From the NCBI GenBank assembly GCA_963727245.1, contig CAVSFO010000001.1, positions 310,001 to 374,000 of the forward strand: a DNA stretch of 64,000 nucleotides. Reading direction: 5' to 3'. Of the stretch, positions 8,621-17,549 are shown one piece after another (the stretch's first letter is position 1; the number at the start of each line of letters is the position of its first letter). Source of the stretch: JBKQVT01 sp963727245 (lineage in GTDB: Bacteria; Planctomycetota; Planctomycetia; Pirellulales; Thermoguttaceae). The notes beneath the pieces are model-generated. The model was not told the origin of the DNA, ran no database searches, and saw nothing but the letters and a program-made list of their open reading frames with translations. The translations under genes were made by a program, and so were the position numbers.

Positions 8621-9990
8621 AACCGCGAATCCTGATTGTCGACGACGAGCGCAGCATGTGCGATTTGCTGGAGACGGACCTGCGTTTGCGCGATTACGCG
8701 CCTGGCTGCTTCACCTCCGCCGAGGAGGCGCTGGAGGCGTTCCGCCGCGAGGACTTCGAACGTCGTGGTGACCGATCTGAAGATGCCCGGAATGGACGGC
8801 ATCGAGTTCTGCCGCCGGCTGGCCGCCGACCGGCCGGACGTGCCGCTGATCGTGATGACGGCGTTCGGCAGCTTGGAGTCGGCGACCGCGGCGATTCGCG
8901 CCGGGGCCTACGATTTCGTGACCAAGCCGATCGAGTTGGAGTTGCTGGCGGTGATCCTGCGGCGGGCGATCGAGCGGCGACAGCTCCAGGAGCAGATTCG
9001 CTCGCTGCGGGCGGCGGTCGAGCGGACCTCGCGGTTCGAGGAACTGCTGGGGGAAAGCCCCCTCATGCAGAAGCTCTACGAGCAGTTGTCGCAGATCGCC
9101 GACTCGGACGCTGCCGTGCTGATCGCCGGGGAAAGCGGCACGGGCAAGGAGCTGGTGGCCCGCGGCTTGCACCAGCGGAGCCGGCGGCGCGGGCGGCCGT
9201 TCGTCGCCGTCAATTGTGCCGCCCTGCCCGACACGCTCCTGGAAAGCGAGCTGTTCGGACACGTCAAGGGGGCGTTCACCAACGCGCGGATCGACCGCAA
9301 GGGGCTGTTCCTGCAGGCGGAAGGCGGCACGCTGTTGTTGGACGAAATCGGCGAAATGCCGCTGGCCATGCAGCCCAAGTTGTTGCGGGCTTTGCAGGAG
9401 AACAAGGTGCGGCCGGTGGGCAGCGAACGCGAGGTGCCCTTCGACGCCAGAATCCTCGCCTCCAGCAACCGCGACCTGGAAACCGCCGTGGAAGAGCGGC
9501 GCTTCCGCGAAGACCTCTTCTTTCGCATCAACGTCATCCAACTGGAACTGCCGCCGCTGCGCGCCGCGGCGCCGACGCCCTCCTGCTGGCCCAGCACTTC
9601 ATCGCCGAGTGCTCCGCGCGGGCCGGGAAACAAGTGCTGGGCATGGCCCAGCCGGTCGCCGAAAAGCTCCTGGCCTATTGCTGGCCCGGCAACGTCCGCG
9701 AGCTGCGCAACGTGATCGAGCGGGCCGTGGCGCTGACGCGCTTCGACCAGATCACCCTGGCGGACTTGCCGGAGAAAATCCGCGATTATCGCACTCCGCA
9801 AGTGATCCTCGGCAGCGCCGATCCGGGGGAGTTGGCGCCCTTGGAGGAGGTCGATCGCCGCTACATCCTGCACGTGCTGGAGAGCGTCGGCGGCAATCGC
9901 ACCCTGGCCGCCCGGACCTTGGGGCTCGACCGCAAGACGCTCTACCGCAAACTGCGGCAGTATGGGGCCTTGGGCGCGGATGGGGAGTGA
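8617..9990 (+). CDS. NtrC-family sigma-54 response regulator (two frame breaks)
   Basis: Partner of the upstream kinase. The receiver domain starts KPRILIVDDE with the phosphorylation Asp in VVVTDLKMPG. An AAA+ domain follows with Walker A GESGTGKE, Walker B LLLDEIGE and a GAFTNA loop where GAFTGA is usual. The C-terminus has a Fis-type helix-turn-helix (NRTLAARTLGLDRKTLYRKL). The frame changes near 8759, where GAAC would be GAC in the expected DFDVVV, and again near 9570, where one base seems missing before ADALLLAQHF. All functional motifs are present in the sum of frames, so the native gene is probably intact. Its presence implies sigma-54-dependent targets elsewhere. Confidence 0.85.
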   Translation: MKPRILIVDDERSMCDLLETDLRLRDYAPGCFTSAEEALEAFRREDFERRGDRSEDARNGRHRVLPPAGRRPAGRAADRDDGVRQLGVGDRGDSRRGLRFRDQADRVGVAGGDPAAGDRAATAPGADSLAAGGGRADLAVRGTAGGKPPHAEALRAVVADRRLGRCRADRRGKRHGQGAGGPRLAPAEPAARAAVRRRQLCRPARHAPGKRAVRTRQGGVHQRADRPQGAVPAGGRRHAVVGRNRRNAAGHAAQVVAGFAGEQGAAGGQRTRGALRRQNPRLQQPRPGNRRGRAALPRRPLLSHQRHPTGTAAAARRGADALLLAQHFIAECSARAGKQVLGMAQPVAEKLLAYCWPGNVRELRNVIERAVALTRFDQITLADLPEKIRDYRTPQVILGSADPGELAPLEEVDRRYILHVLESVGGNRTLAARTLGLDRKTLYRKLRQYGALGADGE

Positions 9991-9999
9991 CGGGAAACG

Positions 10000-10296
10000 T
10001 TACCCTTGGACCGCGAACAGCGACGTTTCCCGCGTGTCGATCCACAGCCGCAGCCAGCCGCGGCCGTTGTGGTGATAGACGATCGCGTAGGGCAGCATCA
10101 CCTTGGCGACCTTCACCTGCACGTAGCGCAGCCCGAGCTGGCCATGGACCAGTGCCGACGGCCGGGGGACGTAGTGGATGGGTGTGAGGACACGGCTGCC
10201 GTCGCGAAGATTTCGCATCCACATCCGCACCGGCGAGCCGACTTTCATCATTGCCGCCATGCCCACAACAAGCTGTTTGAGAGCGACCTGTTTCAT
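10000..10296 (-). CDS. Conserved-looking small protein of unknown function, 98 residues
   Basis: An ATG at 10296 is preceded by GAAAGGTG, a reasonable ribosome binding site. It is preferred over an in-frame start at 10386. The product has no signal peptide or membrane helix. It is basic in its first half and ends with an aromatic, beta-rich part (YAIVYHHNGRGWLRLWIDTRE). The gene is convergent with the response-regulator gene, only nine bases apart. I do not recognise the family. Confidence 0.6.
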   Translation of the reverse strand: MKQVALKQLVVGMAAMMKVGSPVRMWMRNLRDGSRVLTPIHYVPRPSALVHGQLGLRYVQVKVAKVMLPYAIVYHHNGRGWLRLWIDTRETSLFAVQG

Positions 10297-10434
10297 CGTA
10301 CACCTTTCTTGCGTCGTCTGAGGTTTCCAACTGTCCCGGTCCCCGGCCGTTTGGCCGCGACAGGTCGAATGCATTCGGCGTGCCAAACGGCGGGGCCGGG
10401 AAGATATTTTCAGGTTATCGCCCTTCTCGGAGAC

Positions 10435-10463
10435 TTTTCAACGGCTGGCCCGGTCCCTATAAT
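10435..10463 (+). promoter_or_regulatory. Likely housekeeping-type promoter
   Basis: TTTTCA (10435-10440), 17 bases, then TATAAT (10458-10463). It points at the DUF1254 gene, whose start is about 190 bases downstream with the palindromic element 10487-10586 in the leader. Confidence 0.45.
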
Positions 10464-10486
10464 TCGTTGGCGTTGAGGACGCACCT

Positions 10487-10586
10487 GTAGGGTGGGTCGA
10501 GCGCAGCGAGCCCCACCACAATCCGCGAAAAACTCATGGTGGGGCTCGCGACCATGCTGAGCATGGTGCCCCTCGACCCACCCTGC
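10487..10586. repeat. 100-bp palindromic element, GTAGGGTGGGTCGAGC family, copy 1
   Basis: The outer arms are GTAGGGTGGGTCGAG and CTCGACCCACCCTGC and the inner arms AGCCCCACCA and TGGTGGGGCT. An extra small hairpin (ACCATGC/GCATGGT) lies in the right half. The second copy at 22196-22294 has that small hairpin in its left half, so it is in the opposite orientation. Transcribed as a leader it would form a long hairpin. Confidence 0.8.
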
Positions 10587-10650
10587 AAATTTGCTGAGGC
10601 AACGTTCCCCTTCCCCGGGCGCAGGGGACAGCACAGCGAGGGCCCAAACC

Positions 10651-12235
10651 ATGGACGAGAACGCTCAAGAGACAAAGTGCGCTTGCGGTTGTCCCGCGAA
10701 ATGCGGCTGGCTCATCGCGGTGGTCGCCGTGGTGGGCGGTTTTGCCATGTTCTTCGGCATCATGGTGTGGTACTTTGGTCGGGTCGATAAGCCGGCCCCG
10801 CCCATGCCGGGGATGGCCGTTCCGCCTGCCGCCGCCGCGAAAAAGCCGGCCGCCCCCATCGAAATGACCTGGGTCAAGCCCAACTCGCCCCCGGGCCAGG
10901 ACGACCGCGCCGCGGAGGCCGAGGCGCGGGCGATCGCCGAGCAGGCGCTGGTCTACGGCTTCCCGTTGGTGGTCAACTACGGGACGCTGTACGATTTCAA
11001 CGTCGACAAGACGTCGCCGCAGTACAAAGGCCCCTTCAACCGCCTCCTCAGCGAAGCCCGCGTCTTCACCCCCAAGGACACGACGATCGTCACCCCGAAC
11101 AGCGACACGCCCTATTCGATGCTGCAGATGGACCTCCGCGCGGAGCCGCTGGTGCTGAGCGTTCCGGAGGTCGAGAAAGGCCGCTACTACTCGGTGCAGT
11201 TGATCGACATGTACACGTTCAATTACGGCTACATCGGCAGCCGCACGACGGGCAACGGGGCGGGCAAGTTCCTCGTGGCCGGCCCGAACTGGCAGGGCGA
11301 CATCCCGGCGGGAGTGAAGAAGACGTTCCGTTGCGAGACGGATTTCTCCTTGGCGATCTTCCGCACACAGCTCTTCAACCCGGCCGACATGGACAACGTC
11401 AAGAAGATCCAGGCCGGATACCAGGCGGAAACGCTCTCCCAGTTTATGAAAACGCCCGCCCCGCCGGCGCCGCCGGCAATCGTCTTCGACAAGATCGACA
11501 AGGAGCTGGCCCAGGTCAATCCCTTCGGCTATCTCGCCTTCGTGCTCCAGTTTTGTCCGCCCCCCGAGGAGGAGAAGGCGTTGCGGGCGAAGTTCGCCAA
11601 GATCGGCATCGCCGCCGGCAAGCCCTTCGACGCCGCCGCGCTGGCGCCGGCGCAGAGCGAGGGGCTTGTCCAGGGAGCGGAAAGCGGCAGGAGCAAGATC
11701 AAAGACGCCGCGGCCGCGCTCGGCCGGGACCTGAACGGCTGGCGGGTGATGACCGGGACCCTCGACCGCGCCGGCTATCACGGCGACTGGCTTGCGCGGG
11801 CGGCCGTCGCGGCGGCCGGCGTCTACGCCAACGATTCGGCCGAGGCGATGTATCCCATGACCCGCAGCGACGCCGACGGCGCCAAGCTCGACGGCGCCAC
11901 GGGCCGCTACACGCTCACCTTCCCGCCCGGACAGCTCCCGCCGGTCAATGCCTTCTGGTCGGTGACGATGTACGACGGCCGGACGCAGCTCCTGGTCGAC
12001 AACCCGATCAACCGCTATCTGATCAACTCGCCCATGCTGCCCGGGCTGAAGACCAATGGCGACGGGTCGCTGACGATTTACATCCAGAAGGATTCGCCGG
12101 GCAAGGAACGGGAATCGAATTGGCTGCCGGCGCCGGACGGGCCGATTTACCTGGTCATGCGGCTCTACTGGCCGAAGGAGGAGGCGATCGGGCGGCGCCT
12201 GGAAGCCGCCGGGGGTGAAGAAAGTCAAGCAGTAA
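10651..12235 (+). CDS. DUF1254/DUF1214 domain protein with Cys-rich N-terminus and membrane anchor (one frame break)
   Basis: About 527 residues. A Cys-rich start (CACGCPAKC) precedes one membrane helix (about residues 18-38) and a Pro/Ala linker. The DUF1254 part holds ALVYGFPLVVNY, TPNSDTPYS and GRYYSVQLIDMYTFNYGYIG. The DUF1214 part ends ANPINRY-like and GPIYLVMRLYWPKEEA. The family is common in bacteria and its activity is not established. The frame breaks at 12190-12192, where GGG should be GG. With that base removed the protein ends AWKPPGVKKVKQ at TAA 12233-12235, the normal family end. Without correction the frame runs to 12531 through an unrelated gene remnant. GAGGG eight bases upstream supports the start. 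Confidence 0.85.
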
Positions 12236-12475
12236 CCTGGGTGGCCGTGCGCACGCGGGTGCGGTCGATTCGCCGCTACCGCATCCTGCGGCCGGCCGAC
12301 GCCGTGGTGCTGGCCACGGCCGAAACCCACTGGGTTTTCGTCAACTTCGCCACGGGCCAGCCCGCGCAGCGTGCCGGCGGAGATCGCCCGGGCGTTCGAG
12401 GCCGTGGTCCCTCCGGCTGCGCCGCGTCGCGAAAGAAACAAAAGCTTCCCGAAGCCTTTCGTGACCGGCTCCTGA
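12236..12475 (+). pseudogene. C-terminal remnant of an acyl-CoA thioesterase (hotdog, YbgC-like)
   Basis: Directly after the DUF1254 stop the translation reads WVAVRTRV, then ILRPADAVVLATAETHWVF, VNFATGQPA, and after a one-base shift VPAEIARAFEAV, ending at TGA 12473-12475. This matches the second half of hotdog-fold thioesterases of the YbgC/FadM type. The first half, with the start codon and the catalytic Asp, is missing, and no ribosome binding site is present. It is therefore the tail of a deleted gene, or the product of an assembly join. Confidence 0.6.
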
Positions 12476-12507
12476 AGGTATACCATAACCCGCCGCTATT
12501 TCACGCG

Positions 12508-15500
12508 CTAAGGGCGATTTGGAGCAGGTAGTCGAGCGGGCGGTCCGGCGGGCGGAGAAGGATTACCGTCCTTTTCCGCCGGCCATCGGCCGATGAAGAT
12601 GCGGTCGCCGGGGTGCAAGGGATAGTTGGCCTCCACCGACCGCTGTTGGACGATCGCCTGCCAATCGACCTTCCTGGCCGGCCCGCCTGGCGGGGCCAGC
12701 CAGACCGGCTCCTTGGCTGCCCGGGCCGCCAGCCCCTCGCACTGCAGAATGGCGCTGGCCACCGTGCTGGAATTGTTCACCGCCAGAGGCCGCACACCGT
12801 CGCCCAGCGTTCCAGAAGTGATCACATACACCACCCGACTGTTGTACTGGGCCACTTCCACTCGGGCATGGAAACCGTTCAGGGGCTCTTGCCGCAGCAG
12901 CATTTTGACGATCCGCTGCTCGACCTCCCGCGGCGTCAGGCCCGCCACGGACACAGTGCCATAGTCCTTGGCCGCATCGGGTTGAGGCGGAGTAAGGCCG
13001 TTCTGAGAACCCTTGGGAATGACGAGCGTTCCGTCCGGGTTCACGCGGCAATCGCCCGCAGCGACCGTCTTGCCGCCGGGCCAGCGGGTGATTTCGACGT
13101 GGATGACGTCGGGCGGCTCGATCCGATAGCCGTCTGGTCCGAAGTAATTCCCCATCGGTCCAAGGTAATTTGCGTCCACCGCCACGGCGATCTCCGGCAC
13201 CGTCAATTCCCCACGCGCCGCATCGGCGGCAGTCACCGTCACCCGCGCCACCGTTTTCGCAACTGGGTTGACAAGCCAGTGGCTGGCCTTGGCGTTGACC
13301 TCGACCGCCAGGTCGTACTCCCCGGGGGGCACGCCGCTGATGCGGAAGGCGCCATCGGGAGCGAGTTCGACCGACCAGTGCCGTAGGGTGCTGAAATAGG
13401 CGCGGCCCTCTGGCGTCTTGCGCCACGCGCTCTGCCAGCCCTTGCGGACATCGAACCCCGCGCTGGCGATTGCGGGCGGCGGCACGAGGCCCGGCGTGCG
13501 AGAGACGAGGAAGGTTCGTGAATCGGTGCAGTCAAGCCCGGCCGGGACTTTGCTGGTCAGCGTCACCTTTCCCTTCACCGTGGCCCCGGCGCCGAGGTCC
13601 AACTCGGCCTGCTGCCCCGGCTGGAGTTGCAGCGGCACGCTCGCCGCAGAGCCGCACCGCGGGTCTCCTGTCGCCGGCCCCATGGCTCGGACGCTCACGG
13701 GGCCCGGCGGCACGCGCGGGAACTCGAAACGGCCGGCCGCACGGGTGAGGGCCTGCAGGGTGCCGTCGATTCTTGGCCGGTCGAGGCTGTCGAGGCGAAC
13801 CGGCGCCAGGACAATTCGCGCACCCGGGACCGGCTTGCCGCCGTCGCGAAACTGGCCGCGGACCGACGCCCACGCTTGCAGCCGCAGCGTGCCGGCGTCG
13901 TGCCGGCCGGCCGGGAAGTCGGCCAAGGCGAACCCTGCATCTGCCTCGGCGAGCACGGCAAACGGCTCGCCCGGATCGGGAAACGTAAAGCGTCCGGCAG
14001 CGTCCGTACGCGATTCGTGGTTTCCGGAGGGCGCGTTTTGGTCGTCCAGCCGGACCTCTTCCGTCGGCGTGGCCAGCATCACTTCGGCCTGTGCCACCGG
14101 CTGGCCGGCGGCGTCGAGCACCGTGCCCGTGATCGGCTCGCTCGGTTGGAGGCGAAAGTCCTGGGTGCGGGGCATGTCGTCGCCGGCGCGGAACTCCGGC
14201 CCGGTTTGACTGCGGTATCCCAGCGCCTCGACCCGCAGCCGCAAGGGGATGTCGGTGCGCCAGACAAGATAATCCAGCCGGCCGTCCTTGCCCACCCTGG
14301 CGTTCGGCCGCGCTGCGTGCAGCCAGTCCTTGCGGAACACGTCGAGGGGAATGACGGCAAAGAGCGGGATCGGCTTGCCCGTCACGGCATCGGTGACGCG
14401 GCCGGTGATGCGGTGCTCGGCCTTGAGCGTCACCGTTCGCGGCGGGTCGCCGCCGGCGATTCGCAGTTGACAGGGAGCGAAGCCCGTCAACGCGTAGGAA
14501 TAGACGTACAGTTCCACGGGAACGCCGGGCGCCAACGGCCACTCCCAGACTCCGCTGTTGTCGGCCCTTTCGGGGACCTTGGTATACAGAAGGCTGGCGG
14601 GCTCCATGTAGTAGGACGAGTCGGCGGCGCCCCAGCCCTGGATCTGCACGTGAACTCCCGGAACGGGCTTGGCGGCGGCATCGACAAACCGCAAGCGGAT
14701 CGGCTTGCCCGGCTCCATGCGGAAGTCCTGCCGCGCCATATCGGCGCGGACACTGATGCGGCGCAGATTGCGGCGCCCAGCCGGGGGCAACGACCGTCAG
14801 TAGCTTGTCGCCGGGCGACATGGCCGGCAAGTGGAAGCGGCCATCGGCGTCGGTTGGGGGCGGGATCGGCATGGGGGCACCGAGGCAGACGGCATCGCCC
14901 CGCACGATCAGCGCGCCCTTGATCGGCTTGCCCGCGGGGTCCGTCACGCGCCCCCGCACGATGATGCCGCGTTTCATCGTCAAGGTGGCCGTACCGCTGC
15001 GCAGCATTTCCGTCGTGGTGCCGGCGTCGCTCTGGAGTTGCCCCCAAGACTCGTCGGAGGCATAATCCGGATGGAAGACCGCGAGGCTCAACGTGGCCTG
15101 CGCATGGTTTGGGACGTTCGCGATGCGCCAGCGGCCCTGGGCGTCCGTCGTCACCGCCTCAGTTCCCGTTGCCAACCAAATGTCGTATCCCGTGCGGCCG
15201 TCGCCATGGGCGGGCTTCGGATGGCCGCCGAGCCTGGCCTGCACAATCGCGCCGGCGATGGGCTTTCCCTGCTCGTCGACGATCCGGCCGCCGGCGGTCA
15301 CGCCCGCTTCGAGCCGGATGGTGTACTCTGCCGGCAGTGTCACGCCGCTGGCCAGCTCGTTCTGTTCCCAATCCGCAAACATGGTGACCAACGGCTTCTT
15401 ACCGGCCCAGAGCCGAACGAGAACGTAGGTCTTCGGCAATTCCACTTGGGCGGTGCCCCGCGAGTCGGTTATGTAGTCGCGGTTTCCGCTGAAACCCTTC

Positions 15501-16915
15501 TCTTCAGTCCCAATGCTGGTGCGGACGTTCGCGCCCGGCAGCGGCTTGCCCTGCGGATCGAGGACTCGAACCCGCATCGAGCCGGTCTTCGTCGCGGCAT
15601 CGGCTCGCTTGGCAGATTTTGCCGGTTGCTCGACCGGCTTTGCCTCTGCATTACTTGTCGCAACAACGGGTGCCGCCGGCGGCGCGGCCAGCGCAACTTT
15701 CAGCGCGCCGACGAGCCCTATAGCCAGCAATGCAACGCAGCCGAAACCCAAAACGCTGCGGCGGCGCAGCGGCAAATGAAACCCCCGCTTCTTCAGTGCG
15801 CTCAGGCGGCGACCGATCGCGGAGGTCCGGGCCATGGCGATTCCGGCCGCCGGCAGCGAGGCACAGGCGTCGACGGCCACCCGGGCCAGCGTCCGACAGT
15901 AGGCGGTCACGTCGCCGACGAAGCTCGCCGAGGCCGCATCGCAGACCAATTCGCAGGCCGTCAGATGGGCCTTGCGCATACGCCAAGCCAGCGGATGGAA
16001 CCAGAGCATGATCGCAATCCACTGCAAGCCGGCGTTCCAAGCAGCGTCGTGCGATCGCACGTGCGTCAGCTCGTGGGCCAGAATGCCAGGCAAGTCCTGG
16101 CGATACGCCTCGTTGCACATCCGCCCGGGCAGTAGCAGCAGCGGCCGGCGAAGTCCGCAGACGAACCGGCCCCGGGACGTCCCCGGATTGGAGCAACTCG
16201 ACGCGACTCCGGCAGCCGACGGCCTCGGCCACGCGCAGGCAGGCGTCGGAAATCCATTGCGGCGGGCGCTGGCGCGGCGGACCAGCCGCCAAATCCGGTA
16301 ATGACCCAGGCACAAACGCAATCCAAGGACCGCAATCCCGCCCAGCCAGGCGGCCAAGCACAGCGTGGGCCACGCAACCCCGGAGAATTCGGGGCCCGCG
16401 GTGGCAAGCGGCTGAGGCGGCGTCGGCGCGGCGGCGCCCGTTGCATCCGGCGGCGTGCCGGGGCTCACAGGCAACCGGCCCCACGCCCTGCTGTCGGACA
16501 AACTATCGGAAAAACCGCTGGGGACGCGGATGGCCGCGGTCGGATCGGCCGCCGAAGCCTCGGACGCCGCGGAAACGCTTGCCGACGAATCGGCCGGCGG
16601 AGGTTTGGGGACGCGGATGCGGAGCGCCGGCAGCGACCAGGCCGCCGCCGGCAGGGCGATCAGGCCGGCCGCCGTCACGCGCCACAACAACACCCGCCAG
16701 CGTGGATTGGCCCGCGCCAGGGCAAGGTGTGCCAGCCAGGCGGCCGCTAAGATGGCGGTGATCTTCAACAGCAGCGCGACCCAGACCGGGGCATCCACAA
16801 GAGGGAAAAAGGTGACAGGCACCATTTGTGCCAAGCACCCTCCGGGCCGTTCCGGCAAATGGTGCCTGTCACCTTTTTCCCAGAATCCCGCAAGGTCATT
16901 CGGCAAAGCGTTCAC
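12508..16915 (-). CDS. BlaR1-like M56 metalloprotease sensor fused to CarboxypepD_reg repeats and a polysaccharide-export/SLBB domain
   Basis: About 1,469 residues starting at GTG 16915, eight bases after GGAGG and overlapping the blaI stop (GTGA). Residues 13-38 are encoded by a palindromic element. Membrane helices follow from about residue 44. The M56 zinc site HELTH is at 281-285. After a further helix come many carboxypeptidase-regulatory-like modules ('GRVTDPAGKPIKGALI', 'GTVLDAAGQPVAQAEV'). The C-terminus (YRIEPPDVIHVEI to HPGDRIFIGRWP) resembles the Poly_export plus SLBB domains of Wza-type proteins. By family analogy the protease senses an envelope signal and leads to BlaI inactivation. 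The frame breaks near 14775 and there is a compensated pair at about 16165-16245. Confidence 0.8.
16803..16881. repeat. Palindromic element (GGTGACAGGCACC type) inside the M56 coding sequence
   Basis: The 26-base arms (16803-16828, 16856-16881) are perfect inverse complements around a 27-base loop. The arm core is GGTGACAGGCACCATTTG. The loop is close to the loop of the 87-bp kinase elements, in reverse orientation. It is translated as part of the M56 N-terminus (EKGDRHHLPE to PVTFF) just before the first membrane helix. Confidence 0.85.
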
Positions 16916-17301
16916 GGCCTGGTCCTCCGGGGAGAATCGGCAGGGGGCGGCTGTTGCCGGGCCATGCGCTGCAACTCGAGCAGCTCCTGCGGGGAGAGGT
17001 TTTCCTTGGCCAGCAGATGGCACAACAGGGCCTCGCTCGACCCGTTGCAAAAGGCGTCCACAAGTTCGCCGAGCATGGAGCGAAAGGTCGATTCACGTTT
17101 CGTCTTGGGGCGATAATAAAAGGCCTTCCCCTTGCCCCGCCGGGTCAGGTGGCCCTTTTCGACCAGGATGGTCAGATAGGATCGCAGGGCGGCGTTCTTG
17201 ATGGGGCGGGGAAAAAGCTTCTGGATCTCCGCCGGCTTCAGCTCGCCGTGCTCCCAGAGGATTCGCATCACTTCCATTTCACCGGCGGTGAACCGCGCCA
17301 T
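16912..17301 (-). CDS. blaI: BlaI/MecI-family transcriptional repressor
   Basis: A 129-residue winged-helix repressor. Typical family blocks are FTAGEMEVMRILWEHGELKPAEI at the start, YLTILVEKGHLTRRGKGKAF in the wing, and a helical dimerisation end (LLCHLLAKENLSPQELLEL). It has usual family length. GGAGGT lies five bases upstream of ATG 17301. In studied systems the M56 partner triggers cleavage of this repressor, which frees its operators. Two matching palindromes lie just upstream (17335-17397), so it should repress its own operon. The stop overlaps the start of the M56 gene. Confidence 0.9.
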   Translation of the reverse strand: MARFTAGEMEVMRILWEHGELKPAEIQKLFPRPIKNAALRSYLTILVEKGHLTRRGKGKAFYYRPKTKRESTFRSMLGELVDAFCNGSSEALLCHLLAKENLSPQELLELQRMARQQPPPADSPRRTRP

Positions 17302-17334
17302 GGGGGACCTCCGTTTGGCAAAGGCAGCGACATG

Positions 17335-17397
17335 TATGCAGACTATTCTGCATATTCGCCGGCGTTTGTCAAGAGGGGTATGCAGAATTTTCTGCAG
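17335..17397 (-). promoter_or_regulatory. blaI promoter with two BlaI-type operators
   Basis: On the minus strand TTGACA (17372-17367) and CAGAAT (17350-17345) are separated by 16 bases. TATGCAGACTATTCTGCATA (17335-17354) covers the -10 region. TATGCAGAATTTTCTGCAG (17379-17397) lies upstream of the -35 region. Both contain TGCAGA-N4-TCTGCA. Their centres are 44 bp apart, four helical turns. Binding by the adjacent repressor is inferred. Confidence 0.75.
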
Positions 17398-17514
17398 GTG
17401 AGCGGAGCCAAGCGGGGAAACCGCCGATACACGCACCTGACCCAGCAGGTCCCCATCGGCGGTTTCTCCCGGTCTCGTCGCCCGTGGCGTCAACGATTGC
17501 GCCGACGGGCCGCA

Positions 17515-17543
17515 TTGCGACGGGCACGACGCGGCCCTAGAAT
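17515..17543 (+). promoter_or_regulatory. Promoter of sigma-factor gene 1, apparently leaderless
   Basis: TTGCGA (17515-17520), 17 bases, TAGAAT (17538-17543), then six bases to the ATG at 17550. Transcription would start at or next to the start codon. The same block stands before sigma-factor gene 2 (35890-35918). Confidence 0.6.
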
Positions 17544-17549
17544 ACGGCT

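Noticed and set aside
8376..9575. Programmed ribosomal frameshifting in the two-component genes
   Set aside because: The break sites differ in sequence and direction, have no slippery heptamer and are matched by many similar breaks in unrelated genes.
12236..12531. C-terminal extension of the DUF1254 protein
   Set aside because: Removing one G at 12190-12192 restores the normal family end. The extension reads as part of a thioesterase, another protein family.
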